Assembly: GCA_005656395.1 (NCBI GenBank) | Contig: SRSI01000028.1 | Coordinates: forward strand, 1,922,001-1,986,000 | DNA from: Strongyloides papillosus | Taxonomy: Eukaryota > Nematoda > Chromadorea > Rhabditida > Strongyloididae | Direction: 5' to 3' | Length of the DNA stretch: 64,000 nucleotides | In this document: positions 1 through 13,748 of the stretch, in pieces | Layout: the number at the start of each line of letters is the position of its first letter | Numbering within the stretch: the stretch's first letter is position 1 | Translations under genes and position numbers: made by a program | The notes under the pieces: model-generated | What the model was told of the DNA's origin: nothing | What the model saw: the letters and a program-made list of their open reading frames with translations, nothing else | Databases searched by the model: none

Positions 1-3000
1 ATTAAATCTCTCTCAATAGTTGAGTAACTTGTAATATAAACAATTTCATTCTTCGACGGAACATTAAATTCTTTATATATACCATCTTTATTTGATGACA
101 CCAATGATATTTTTTCTTCTAATTTATTAGAAACATCTTTATTAAAATGAATCATCTCGTCTTTCTCTTCTATTGTCATAGAATTTCCTTCATATAGTAG
201 AGATTCTTTCTCTCTTTCCACAACAACTCCTTCAACACTCCTTTCATGAGTTGGAGCACGAAGATTAATCTCATCTAATATATCTTGAGTTTTATATGAA
301 AATGTATCAAAAGATTGTGATAAAACCATTGGAGTTGGTAATACATAATTATTATCTTTTTCCTTTGGGGTAGATGAAATTTTATGTAACTCAACAATAG
401 TATTATAATTTGTTTCTAAAGGTTGTTTTGAGGTTATTTTTGCATTCAATGACATTGTCATATCAATATTTTCCTTAACAACAACATCCCTATTAATAAC
501 TTCATTATTTTTCATCAAAGATGTCTTATTATCAATGGCACTAAATGTTAAACTTTCACCTTTATTAACTAAATTAATAACAGATGCTTCTTTTTTCAAT
601 TCTTCATTTTTTACAATTTCTTTATCACTCCTGACATCTTTAATAACTTCACATTTTGTTTTTAATATATTTTTTATTAACCTTTGATCATTTATAACAA
701 TATCCGTTTCCAAATTTTGATCAACTTCACAATATTCTTTAATGTATAATATATCCTCATTTTTAGGAACATCCATTGTCTTTGATACCTTCTCATCCCA
801 ACTTGATTGTAATGATACATCAAAGATTTCACCATCATAATTATTTGTTTGCCTTGACAAATTAAATAAATTATCACGTCTATTTTCAAGTTGAGCCGCT
901 GTTGAAAAAACACCCGAATCAGTGGTTGAGTGATAGTTTACAATATTATCAAATGATGTTTGTGACGAAGTTATTATTTGATTTTTTTCAAGTAACCTAT
1001 CAAGAGTTATTTCTATCTCTTCTGATTGTCGTGTTGATAAATTATCAACATACTGAGATGAGAGACTAAGTGACTTACCAACTGTCTCTTTCCTCAGTGA
1101 TAAAGGTATTCTTTCAAAATCAATGATTGATTCAATTGTTTCTTCATATGGGATTTCTGATTTACTACGTAAAATATTAAATTTTATATCGTTTGCTCCT
1201 TCACATAACTCTAACCATTTTGTCATAATATCACTTGTATTGAAGGAAGATAAATTGTGAATACTGATATCCTCATTAACAACCTCCTCCTCCTTCTCAT
1301 CTTCCAATACAAGGAGTTGCGTTTTTGAAACTTTCGTAATATATTTCTCAACATATCCTTCAATAGTTTCACCAGTATACTCTTTGACAAATTCACTTTT
1401 CTCCACATGTTCTTCCTTAACATTACTTGTACATGTCTCAAGATTACCATCATAAAATGTAACCTCTGTCTCTAGATCATTCAAAATATGTTCCCAAGCA
1501 TATTGACAAGATTTAAGGGTAATTTTTTTCTCAGGTACACAAATCTTTGGTGTCGATATCATTTGAGGACTGTAAACAATACAACTTTTATTTAAATTTT
1601 CCCTCTTATTATTAATAATCTCAAGATTAACATTAGTATTTTCAATATTCATTTCAATAATATCACTATAACATTTTTCACAATATTTTCCACTAATTTT
1701 TTTATCAACATATTCATTTTCTATATTTTTGGTATATTCTTTATTGAAAATAACATTACAATGTTGACAAGATGAAGTAGTTATTCTCTCATTATACTTT
1801 AATTTTTCAGGAATCTTTCTTAATACATCACCCTCATCAATCAAATTTTTTCCTAAATTAATATTATATGTTTGAGAATTATCTTCACTTCCAATGATGT
1901 AATCATTCTTATTTGATATAGTGTATGTTGAATAGAAATTTGGAATCTCCTTTCTTGTGATAACTTCTTCATAAATAACTTTAGTTTGAACTGGAGTGGT
2001 ATTAATTATACCAGTACTAATTATTGGTATAAATGCTAATGGATAATCTTTCTTAACAAAATTTATAATCTGTTCATTTATATTTTCATAAATAATATGA
2101 CGGTCTGAGTGTGAAAATTCTGATTGACTTCTAGTAAATTCAAGTGTACGTTTTGGAACTTCATTACTATAATATTTTTCGTTATAAAATTTTGGCATTT
2201 TCTTAACATTCAATGATATATTATCACAAGATTTTTGTTTAATAATTGGATTACAAGTAAATTTATTTAAATTTTTTGATTTGATAAGATTAACAGAATA
2301 ATCAATGTTCTCAGTTGATGCACTTTTTATATCTAATGATGATGTTAATTTAGTTGATTTAATATTACTTAATTTAAATATATTTGATGTTCCTTGATGT
2401 TGATAGGTAACAAATTGTGTATCAAAATTAAAGTCTGGTGTACTGGCAGCTTTTATTAAACTTTCTTTCGTAATATCACTAGATTTTATTGCTGTAGTTT
2501 GCCTTTTATCAATAATAGAGTTTGTTAAATAATTATTAATTAACTGAACCTCAGCAGTAGCAATAGATATAGGTTCACAATATAAAATATCTTTAGATGT
2601 AGATGATGTTATATCGTTGTAACTTTGGTAACCCTCAGAATATTTATCATGTACAGTCTTCTTTTTTATATTACAAAACTGTACTGAGGTACCTTTTATA
2701 TATACATCCTCTTCAGATGATGAAGAGGCTAACGGAGGTGTTGAAAATTTTGGAAGATGATAAGTTAAATGATTACTATGTATTTTTATTTCGTTTTTAT
2801 TATCAATATCTTGCTGATGGGATGAGCCTAATGTGACAGCATCTTTCTTTGATGAGATATTAAAAATATCACTTTGATATAAATCACTATTAAACATGTT
2901 ATTTCTTAAATAAATTGCAGATTGACTTCTTTGAACACCACCCATTTGAAAATCATCAGAATCAGAGTCATCCTCAGAATCAGTGATATAAGATTGATGT

Positions 3001-6000
3001 TGACCAAAAAAAGTGTAATAAGCTTTTCCAGAAATAATATCGTTCTCCATAAATTCTTTCTCATCCATATTCAATTCTTTTTTTTCATCACCATTCAATC
3101 CATTACTATAACTTCTATGTTCTCTTTTTCTTTTGGCAGGAGATAAAGGTGTAGGAGAGGAAGTACTTATTTTATCATCTTGATAGGGTGAAGAAAGGTA
3201 AGTATTTGTGAGACTAATAGATTGTAAACTAATTTTTTGTGCATTAGAAATATCAAGTGAACATCTAGCTTTAGTTAAATCAGATTCTGATTTACATTTT
3301 AAATTAGAAACTGATGGCCAGAATGTATGTGCAATGCCATGCAAGGGAAGGAGCGTTTTAAAGTTAGAAATAGTCATGCTCTTTGTGATGTTCACTGTAA
3401 AAAGATTATCATCAACGGATGGTATAATATTACATGATTTTGTAATATCATTTAATGATAAATCTTTTACTAATCTTTTATAATTTTTATATGGATACTT
3501 ACCTGTAATCGATTGTGCTATATTGACTTCAGAATCAAATTTATTAAGACCACGATTAGACATCATAACGGAACAATACTCTGTTTCATTACCAAATTCT
3601 TGGAATTCTTTAGAGACAGATTCAGATTTTGGTGTAGCAAAGATAATTGATGTTTTTTCATTATGACCATCTTTAGACATCTTAATATTCATACTGTGCA
3701 TCTCAACATGACTCTGAGAAATAATAGCTTCTTCCTTAATGATATTTGCGACAGGTACCATCTTAAATATCTCATCATTTTTTAATGGTGTAAATTCAAG
3801 TCTTCTACCATCTAAAGATACATATAATGTAACATCAGCAACAACTTGTGAAAAACAACGTAATGAAGGACCTATTTCTTTTTCCATATCCTTAATTGTA
3901 ATTGATACAATTTCATTATCAATTTTTTTATTGTCATTACTTAAATAAAGCATTGAAGTAACATTTTCTTGAAGCATCTCTTTTAGTTTACAAGATATTG
4001 TTGATACAATTGGTGTTGATGCTTTATAATCAATCTCTTCTTTAGCTCCTTGTTGCTGGAATACTGTTGTAAGTGAGACATTCTCATTCTCTGAAAAGTA
4101 AACATTTAGGATTGCACCACATTCATTTGGAGAACTGAAAGATGATTCAACTTCATGAAAACGTTTTGTATCATTTGAGATTGAACAAATAATCATGGCA
4201 GTGGCTTCTGATAACTCTTTTGTTTTAAATGATTCTTCCCATTTGATACCATTTTTAATTAATATTTCAGCGAAACCTTCTTTAGTAATATCATTACTAA
4301 TAACACTTTGATTTAAGTCAAGATTATTTATCTCTTGATGTGTTTCAATAAGTTCATGTTTAATTTCCTGTATAACAATTTGATTACTCTCATCAATCCC
4401 AACACATTGTTCAGTCATTGTTTCCATTGTCATTAATGATTTTTCAATATTTTGATTTTCAAACATAACTTCTTCTTCTTCATCCTCATCATCCATTTCA
4501 ATAATTTCTTCAACTTCAACATACTCTTCCTCCTCCTCAACAATCTCAATTTTTTGGATTTGTTCAATTTTACTTCCAGATACATGTTCTTCACTTTCAA
4601 GAATCAACTTTTGTTGTGAATATGTTTCTTTTGGTCTTTTAAGAATATATGAAGTAGATTCTTTATTATTTTGTACAAAAATAACTTCGTTCTTTGAACG
4701 ATCCTCAGTTCTAACTAAATCACAATCAATATTTGCCTTTGTTGATATATCAATTGGAATAGGAGCAGTAGATTCAGATTCATCACTTGGTATAATTGTT
4801 GCTTCATTTTGAAAAACTTTACATTCTTCAAAAATGTTTCCTTCCTTCTTAAATTGATATTTAGCATCATCTAAGTCATTATACTCAGTAACTTGTAAAG
4901 TTGGTTTGGATATCTCTTCTCTTTGTACATCTTCAAGATCACTCTTCTTTTCCTCCTCAATTTCAATAACTGGAATACCAATTAAATATGTCTTATCAAT
5001 ATCTGTTATATCTTCAATAATCTCAACTTCAACTTTAGTTTTAGTTTCTGGAGAATCTAATATAGCCATCTCTGTAAGTAAATTTTCTGATAATTTTGAT
5101 AAATACTCCTGAGCATTCATATCTCCAGGAACTTTAATATTTGCTTCATATCTACTAACTTGTCTACCATCTTCTAGTATTTTTACATCATATTTTTTAT
5201 TAACATTCTCTGCAAATTGATCATCTTTCATAACCAAATCCTTCTTCTCTTGCATAATCATTTTCCTTTTTCCTAATGTTGTTGTTATAGTATAGTTTTT
5301 AATAGTTTCTCGAACAGTATAACGACTTGGAAATGAAGCTTGAATTTCAGATAACCTTGATCCAACAATCTTTTGCATATTCATTTTTCCTTCAACAGTT
5401 GTCCTTACTCTTTGTGAATTTTCATGGTGTTTCTCTGCTTCTACTTCAACATAATTATCTTTTTTGACATCTAATGGTTCACTATCAACCTCCTCTATCT
5501 CAATTGTATCCTTAACATAGTGTGCTGATAGATTTACTGGTCTCCCATTAAATGATCCAGAACGACTATGTATCAAAGCAAAACTTTCATCATCTGACAA
5601 TAGAGGTTTATCTAATGATATTTCTGATTGTTCCCCAACAGTTGAAGGAAATGGTGATTCACTAGGTGGACGAAGATTATCACTATCCCATGTAAACACA
5701 TTTGATAACTTCATTACACCGCCATTCTAAAAGTTAACTTGGTTAACGAATGGTGTACATTAAACTTACCTCTGTCCTAATGACCTTATGCATTGAGTTG
5801 GTGGATGCACATTTTTTAAGTTTATCACCATTTGGTGAAAGCCTCGGGTTACTACTAAATGTTACATTGGATGGTACCTCTGATGATAATTTCAGTAAAT
5901 CCATTGTCGCTTGATCTAATGTTGAAGTATCTCCAGCCTCCTCAGATCCATTAACTTTAACATTTGCCGGTGATATATCTCTATGATATGCTGATGCTTG

Positions 6001-7498
6001 TTGTCGATTAGGTGATATCATTCTCCCACATTCCATTCCATTCTTTTGATCATTTATTCTAACAGTTTGTCGTTTCCTTACATTAGAATAATTATCACAT
6101 TCATCATCGTAATATTTGAGGATATCATTTGGATCTGTTTTATCATAATTAATATTACCATTCTTCAAATTTCCATAATTCCTACTATTGTATTGTAGGG
6201 TCCTAGAATTTTGTTGATAATTTGAATAATTATGTTTTGGTTGCCTTATACTTTCGATGGTTGCAAAATCACGTGTTTGTGATGTTGTAGAATCTGTCAT
6301 TTTTTCAAAATCAATTTCATCTTGGAATTTGACTGTTTTAGGAGAAACAGGTAAACTCACTTAAGGAAAAATAAATTTTATTAATTATATCAGTATTACT
6401 TACTTTCACGTTTTTTATGATCATTCATTCTATAATTGGTAAAAACATCTTTTTCGTTCGATTTAGCTCTATAGCCAATAATTTCGGCATAATCGTCGTC
6501 TGAATCAATTTTAAGAATTCTTCGATTATATCCTGTATGGTCATAAGATGATCTTCCTCCAGATGGCATATAATCTCTTACAGGAACAGTTTGTTGACTT
6601 TCGCTTCTAAACATCTTCTTGAATAATCCACTTGATGATTTGTGAACTTGTCCTTCATCCTGTGAATATTTCTCAAGATTGTCATTATCTTTTTTACCAC
6701 TAAAATGATTTTCATAATTAAATTATTCTATAAATCAACTGACCTGTCCTTATTATTTGAAAAAATACTACGTATACCACGTTTCATTTTTTCCCAAGTA
6801 TTTTTTTTCTTTTTACAATTATTTGTATTGCCTTCCTGGCAACAACTACTTTCAATATCTTCCTCTCCAACCTCAGATACAGGTTTAAGAATACTATCAG
6901 ATGATTTCTTTTTTAATTTCCTGCTAAATAAATGTTTAGATTTAGATGATTTGGTGGAAGATGTTATATTTTGATAATCATTTGATGTACCATTTTTTAA
7001 AATAGATTTTAATTCAATATTTTTAGAGGATGATGAGTCAATGCTAGTTGTAATAGAGGAACACTCTGAATCTGCTGTATTATCAGGTGTCTGTCCTCTA
7101 TCAGAAATATTGGTTATAGTATTAAATGATGCCTGTGATAATTGATCATAAGAGATACTTTTTTTTTTAACCCATTCATCAAACTCCTTATTTAATTCAT
7201 TTCGACTGTGCTTATTAGCTTTTATTACACTACGATCTGGTGCTTTTTTAGATTTCTTCCCTGTATATCTATTTAATGAGGTTGTTGAAGTCCTACTATT
7301 ACTCGGTAAGGCTAATGTATTACGAGTAAAAGTAAAACTTCTAGTTAATGAATCATCTAAAGTAACGCTAGATCCATATGTTTCAATATTTTGTTCACGT
7401 TTTGTATCACGTAACATTTTTCTTTCCTTACTATGATAACATTTTGAACAGCTACAAACCAAGCAATTTGCAACACATGCTTGACTTTTATAAGCCAT
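1..7498 (-). CDS. Very large unrecognised intracellular protein, 5' part (3' end beyond window)
   Basis: I do not recognise this protein. Four exons join in frame: 7498-6744, 6699-6404, 6359-5770 and 5726-1. The last stays open for about 1,908 codons to the window edge, so at least 2,455 residues are encoded and the stop is not visible. The junctions use GTCAGT, GTAAGT and GTAAGT donors and TTTTAG/TTAAG acceptors, and the phases match. The N-terminus has a cysteine cluster (Cys 8, 12, 15, 17 and 20), a plausible S-acylation site. The first 550 residues are Ser/Asn/Lys-rich and look disordered. The giant exon is acidic and repetitive in style, with a Glu/Asp-rich stretch near bases 4470-4570 and one CxxC...CxxC knuckle (CQHC...CEKC, bases 1770-1680) resembling the second half of a LIM finger. 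There is no membrane segment or enzyme motif. A cytoskeletal or scaffold role is only a guess. Confidence 0.8.
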
Positions 7499-10044
7499 TG
7501 ATCAAATGACAGCAACAAACTATTAGTATTTATTTTTAATGTTGACAAATGAGAAATATTGAGTTTATGTATATTAATACAAAAATAGGACAAAAAAATT
7601 GCTAAAAATATTGCATTTTTTTAATGTATAAAAAATTACAAAGACAAACAAATATTAATTTACATAAATGTGGTTAGTATAACAAAAATATTTAAAAACA
7701 GGCATTAAAAGTACAAAAATGATTAATTTCTAACATAAATAATGTTTGTTCATATTTAAAAAACGAAAAAATTAATATTATTCATTTGATAGTAAAGATA
7801 TATTATGAGGATGCGCAAAATTATACTAATTTTGTGTTCCTCAATATTTTTAACGGTATAATCAAAACGTGATGTATCTAAAGCATAGGTTAAATTATCA
7901 ATAAGGTGGGTGTCGTGATTTCCTTCCAAAACTTCCCTTGAGATTTTTACTATTGTTATCATATCTTTATTTTAGATAACTTTACGTATCCCCTCGACAC
8001 TTTCTATGTACTCTAGTAGACAATTACTATCATATCACTCTTCCGTTACAAAGACATTATGTACTTCAAACATAGATACAGGAAATGTAAGGTATCGAAA
8101 TTTTAATGAAGATACAATTATATATATTTTTAAAAATGTCAGGTTAAAATGTTAACAAATAACTAGAAAAATCAAAATTTATTAACTTAATAATTTTTTC
8201 ACTTATTAAATTTGATATATAAATAAAAATGAAAATTTATGATATGCATAACAAAAAAAGAATATTACTCGAGTGATTTTTATTAAAAATAGCCACTTCT
8301 TTACTTGTAATATCTAAACTATAATCGTACTGATAAAAAATTCTTTTTATCTATTACCTGTATTTTTATATTAATAACATAAAAGCTTTTAAAATTCCTA
8401 TCAATAAATCTTTTTTTACTATAAAAATAAAGAAAATTTTAGAATGAAGATAAATATTACATTATTTACAGTCATTCATCAAAATATCTTATATAATATT
8501 ATATTATACACGTACATCTCTTTTATTCACAATCAAGTATTAAGTTCTTGTAACATTTTTAAGATATCATATAATATTGAAGCATCTAATCATACTATGT
8601 ACATCAAATAATTGTTCAAAAAAAATTTTGCTATATGAAAAATAAAACTTACCTTTAGTGTTTTAAAATTGTATCTCCTGAATGACTATTATCATTCCTT
8701 TCATAAATGTTTTAAAATATTTTTTTTAAATTTATGTTTAAGAAGTACTAATTTTAAATAAATAAAACTAGTAAATAAAATATATATAAAAAAAATATAT
8801 ATAAATAATAATTAGCTTATTGATAATAATGCAAAAAAAAAGAAGTAATAATTATAATGAAAATATTGTCGTTTTGTATTTTTCTTTCCGAATCAAAATT
8901 TTTTCTGTCTGCCACCTCTTTAAATAATAATATTTTGCCAATATAAATATTAAAATATGAAAACGTCTCGATCGCTATATTACAATGGAAGATATATTTA
9001 AAGCATAAACATTGAATGAGATTACCTACCTTGACATAAAAAGCTCTTAATTTATTTATCGGTATAACTAATGGCATAAATTAGCTAAATCAATATATAA
9101 ATAACTTGTTATTTATCATATAGAACTAAAAATAAAAATGTGAGATGTCTTGATTAGAGGATACCTGAAGTTGCATTTAAATGCTTTTGATTTATCCACT
9201 ACTCTAATTGATAATTTTAAGGTTTAATAATAACTACTAGTCTATCATATATTCAATTGCCATTTCTCTTTCTTTTAATCTTAAATTAACAGTTCATATT
9301 TTTCAATGTATAATCACACTCATTGTTGAATATATGTAAATGTGGAGGCGTCTTTTTACTTTTACTGATAAATAATAGCCTTTAAATGTTGTTTACTTCA
9401 ATAATGTTTTATTATCTTATAACTCATTAAAGAAAAATAATATCAGAAAAATAATTGTCTGAGATATCATTCGGGAAATGTACAAGGGAATGTTAAATAC
9501 CAATCTTCGATGTGTTTTACTACATTTTTTTATGTTAATATTGGCAAAAGATGTTTATCAAAAATACATTCATCAAAATTTTTTATCCAAGATTATTTTA
9601 TATACTTACATTTACTTTCTATCTTTATTATTTTTTATATTGACATTTTTTAAATTTAACAACTATTTCATAAAAAGAAATCATGATTCTAGAAGGATAA
9701 TTATTTTTAATCGCTATTTTTGATTGATAGACTTCTTGAGATAATTGTATAATTTTTAAAAGAATAGTTAAGTTAAACAACTCGAGTTTTTATGGTAAAT
9801 TATCACAAACAATAAAATATCACTCAATTCAATTAATCCATTTTGTTTATTTTCTTTTTTGTAACAGTAAAATAGCAATGAAAATAAAAATATACTAAAA
9901 ACTACAAAATAGACAAGTGTTTTATTATCAAATAAAAATATTTTTATAACTAAAAATGATTAGAAAAATTTTAATTATACTTTTTATTTAGTATTTTGAT
10001 GAAGCGGTCATTTTGCAAGTATCCTTGTCTTTGAATAGTCTCTT
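7499..10044. other. Intergenic, AT-rich, with one coding-like relic
   Basis: This lies between the 5' end of the giant gene and the 3' end of the small membrane-protein gene. Apart from the relic at 7756-8100, I see only short, biased open frames. One at 8817-9077 (-) has mixed-looking codon content but no acceptable start context or splice partner, so I did not call it. Confidence 0.5.
7756..8100 (-). pseudogene. Possible decayed coding exon with two in-frame stops
   Basis: Reading down from base 8100 on the minus strand, one frame gives about 95 residues of balanced, protein-like composition, with segments such as FEVHNVFVTEE, CLLEYIESVEGIRKV and SREVLEGNHDTHL. It is interrupted by a TGA near base 8036 and a TAA near 7973. 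Local G+C is higher than the flanks. No intron of plausible length removes either stop. I do not recognise the family. It could be a relic of a duplicated gene or simply chance; there is no obvious intact copy in this window. Confidence 0.35.
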
Positions 10045-10455
10045 TTAACTTTCTATCATATCTCTCCGACAGTTTGGGCTACAATTAAAGTATATTACAA
10101 GCATAGATATAAAAAAGTTAAACATACTTTAATTCAGAAAGCCTACGAAGGTATTTTGTCTCCTCATATGACTTTGCATCTATCTCCGATATCTCATGGT
10201 TTTTTTTACTAAATTTATCTCTTAAACATCTAAAAAATACATTCACAATTTTTATTACCGTAAAAAGATTCCTTACCTGCAAACTACATTAAATTCAAAC
10301 AACAACCAAATTAATGCAACAAGTATTGCCAATGCTAGAATCCCTATAGTAAATAGAAGAAATACAAAACGCATATTATAATTATCACAACAATTAGGTT
10401 GATCACAATCAAATGCAAACAATTGTGGACATGTAAAATTTTTTCCAGACGGCAT
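10045..10455 (-). CDS. Small single-pass membrane protein, unknown function
   Basis: Three exons, 10455-10277, 10229-10128 and 10078-10045, join in phase to give 104 residues. The N-terminal 27 residues contain four cysteines (CPQLFAFDCDQPNCCD). One strongly hydrophobic segment (about residues 30-55, FVFLLFTIGILALAILVALI) follows, then VCRCLRDK and a charged tail with alternating Glu/Lys. The start is the first ATG of the frame and no signal peptide precedes it. An oddity is that the frame used in the last exon ends after 11 codons, whereas the next frame of the same exon stays open for 35 codons and looks more protein-like (PKLSERYDRKLKETIQ). The 3' end of the model is therefore uncertain. 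I do not recognise the family. Confidence 0.62.
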
Positions 10456-12569
10456 CTTTAGAAATATACTTTATCTTCAAATTTTTTATATTTTATATAC
10501 GTTGTAATCACCTAAAAGAAAATATTTACAAATGCATAGAGAAAACAATAACAGCTTTAAAATTAAATGAGAAAAAAATATTTTTGGAAAATAATGATAA
10601 ATAAGACGCATATTTAGTTGGTTTTACTAAAAGCCATGTTAATAAATTACATCAACTAACCATGAAATGGACAAATCATGAAAAAAGGCATTAATCATTA
10701 AAGTATCAATGATAATGATCAATGAGTCACTAAAAATAATATAATTGATTTTTAAATAATAAAAATTAGTGAATAACAAATATTAAAAGCTAAAAAAAAA
10801 TTTTTAAGAGCAAATTTAACAATTATACACAATTATATAAAAGAAATTGCCGTTATTTTTAAGTAAAATAATATGATTTTACTTTTAATCTCTTTTACCT
10901 CAAAATAAATATTTAAATGATAAGTTGCGATGTGGTAAAAACTTCCTCCTAAGCTAAAAATTATTATTAGTTAAAAAAATTTAAAAGAGAAAGGCATATG
11001 AGTAAAGAATAACAAATATTAAACAATAGAAATGAATAATAGAATTTTAAAGAGATTATGAATAGTTATTCAAGCTTAAATTTATTATTTTAATATCTAA
11101 TTTCTTGAAATCTAAGCATATATACCAAAAACTTTTATTATAACTAAATAACTTTATTTTAAAGTTTATTTTATTAAGAATGTCAATTCAAAAATATATT
11201 TATATCATTCCACTACGTCTACTGTCTTCTCTTTAGATCTCCAAATTGTTTGTAAGAAAGTCCAAATAGAGAGTTAAATATATATATATAATAGTTGGGC
11301 CTCATTTGGTATCTTTTATGAAAAAGAAAATAATACAAGGTTTATTTCTTTTTTTACTTCAGTTATATAAAATATATACAACATATACAAACAACTGAAG
11401 ACTCACCCAATACTGTTTAAGTTATATCACAACTATTTTTATGGCATATCAAACAGACGGGTTCAAAAAATAACAAGAAAAAAAGGGAATAATTGAGAGA
11501 CAGTAGTACAAATATATATATTATTTTACTGAGTAAAAATAATAAAGTTTTATAATATGGAGCTTATTTTAAAAAGGAAATAACTTTAAAATATTTATAT
11601 TTGGATATATTATTTTTTAACTATCTATATCATTTTATGATATAGAGATATAAATCAAGTAAAATAAGTTTTAGAGATTGACATATTTGAAATTCTTATA
11701 GCTAATATTAGTTGAAAAATAGATGTTTACTGTTTCTTTTATAGTAAAATAAATGTCACATCTCTTCTATTTACTCCTATTTATATTAAATTATTATCCA
11801 TTTTCTTGGTTTGTAAACAAAAAAATATATAGATAAGTTTATGATAACAATATAGTAATAAGGAAGTAAAGTAAACTCTTAAATTTTTTAAACATCATTT
11901 GAATGACTAAATAATTTTTTTATCATGAACACTTTAATATTTATTATAAGCACCATTAGATTTCTATAAAATAAAAAATCTACTTTATATAGACTAAATG
12001 TAGTTAAAAAATATAATTTTTTTTTCAATCATTCCAAGTATATTACAACATAACACAACCTACATCTTAATATTTTTTTTATATCTTAAAAATATATATA
12101 TGTATGTTTTTCAAAGATTGAGATATATATATATTGCTATGATAAAAATTTAACACTTTTGCAATTATCAAAGTATTAATATTTTTCAATAAGTGATTGT
12201 GGAAAAGGTGTTTTAATATTTAATCGACATTTTATAAAGAAAAAAACATGTTTATTTGCATTTTAAGATTATATATAAGAATAAATTATATCATCTTTTA
12301 GTAAAAAAATAGGATAATGATTTTTTTAGCAACAAAATGATAGAAAATTAAATTAAAATTGTTATTTTATGACATTTTTATACCATGAATAGAAAGATTA
12401 TGAGATTTTCCACATGAAAAATAATTTTTTGTTCATAAAAAATTATATACCGTTATTTAGAGTAACATATGTATAGCAAGGAAATGTTATTGAAGAAAAT
12501 GCATTATATAGTTGTTGTTTTTTTTGTTAAAGGAAATGATTTGCCAAGTATATCTTATATATATATCCT
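10456..12569. other. Intergenic, nothing recognised
   Basis: AT-rich sequence with many homopolymer runs and TA repeats lies between two minus-strand genes. It should hold the promoter of the small membrane-protein gene and the 3' flank of the TRAM gene. A slightly richer patch near 11210-11350 has no open frame or clear structure. Confidence 0.5.
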
Positions 12570-13748
12570 TTATTTATTTTTACTTTTTTCTTCCTCTTTA
12601 CAATCATCCTTATCATGAAAGCTCTTCTTTTTTCTGTATCTTATAGAATAAATAGACATTAATTTCATAAAAAACTTCATTATTTGGAATATTTGCATGC
12701 TAGTCATAATTAGTAGTATGGTAAATCTATAATATTATTATTTATTAAATATAACTAAAAAAGTACAAATTTCTCATTTACCGTTTCGTTTTTGTATTAA
12801 AATTTCCCTCCTCCTCATCATTATTTTCATTGATATTTAAACCATTTCCAAAGGTTAATATTGTTGTTAGGACAGATAAAATTTTTGTAATCATAAAAAA
12901 TATATTATATAAAACAAAAAAGATAAATGCTCTTCTCTTTTTTCCCAATAATAAACAAATTCTACCACAATGGTATAATGTTAGAATAAAATATTGAAAG
13001 AATAATAAAAGAACAGCACACTTTGTAAAATTCATGTAATACGATGCCATAATTAATAAAAGATAAGCAGTTGAGTATGCACTACGAGTTGCCATTTCAT
13101 CTTTTTTAACTTTTTGAAAATAGAAACATGGGAATTGATGAATCCAATATGATATTTGTAATAAATAAAACATTTTCATACTAATACCAATTTTTCTATG
13201 ACTCTTAGGATAATTCATCCACATTTGACTAGGGTTTTCTATATAATTATTTTCATAAACTATCATTAATGAATGAATTGCAGAGTATAAGGAGAATAAA
13301 AGAAGATGTCCTGATTCAAAAAATTTGGACATTGATGTTCTACTTAAATGGTGTTTTCTTTGAATTTTATCCAATATATACTCTTGAATTAATGCATGTA
13401 TTGTGATCCAAACAATTGAGTAAAATAAAAAATTTGGAACATCAAAAAAACCATAAGAATATAAAATTTCTGTTTTATTACTTGTTGAAGATATAATTGT
13501 TTCATTGTATTGTGGAAGCATAAATAAACTAGATATTGGGTTAGTAAACTACAAAAAATATGTATATTTCTATTTTAAAAGTTTTAAATAAGAATGAAAC
13601 TTACACTAAATACTAAACCAATTATTATAAATAAAATTATACAACTCATTATATCTCCATGATTTTGACATAGAAATTCATAAGACCACAATGGTGCTGG
13701 TTGTTTTCTACTTCTTGTAGCTAAAAATCTTCTAGATTCATGACCCAT
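12570..13748 (-). CDS. tram-1: Translocating chain-associated membrane protein (TRAM)
   Basis: TRAM sits next to the Sec61 channel in the ER membrane and helps nascent secretory and membrane proteins enter. Three exons, 13748-13605, 13548-12782 and 12726-12570, join in frame to 355 residues, close to the 370-odd usual for animals. The N-terminus (SRKQPAPLWSYEFLCQNHGD) matches the conserved TRAM start. The middle carries the multi-pass TLC/TRAM core, including ALIQEYILDKI, SKFFESGHL and the tyrosine-rich YYLLQISYWIHQFP-like segment. The last exon supplies the final membrane helix and a lysine/glutamate-rich cytosolic tail. Stopping at the end of the second exon would lose the last helix; the CG|GTAAAT donor and ATTATAG acceptor restore it. 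The family call is firm and the symbol follows the C. elegans orthologue. Confidence 0.93.

Noticed and set aside
692..1453. Two short minus-strand open frames
   Set aside because: They are in a different frame from the giant exon that covers the same bases.
2603..5112. Plus-strand open frames of 68-91 codons
   Set aside because: Shadows of the giant minus-strand exon; the minus frame is continuous and has better composition.
8817..9077. 86-codon minus-strand frame with some mixed residues
   Set aside because: No family match, no convincing splice sites that extend it, and an upstream stop; left unannotated, but it could be relic sequence like 7756-8100.
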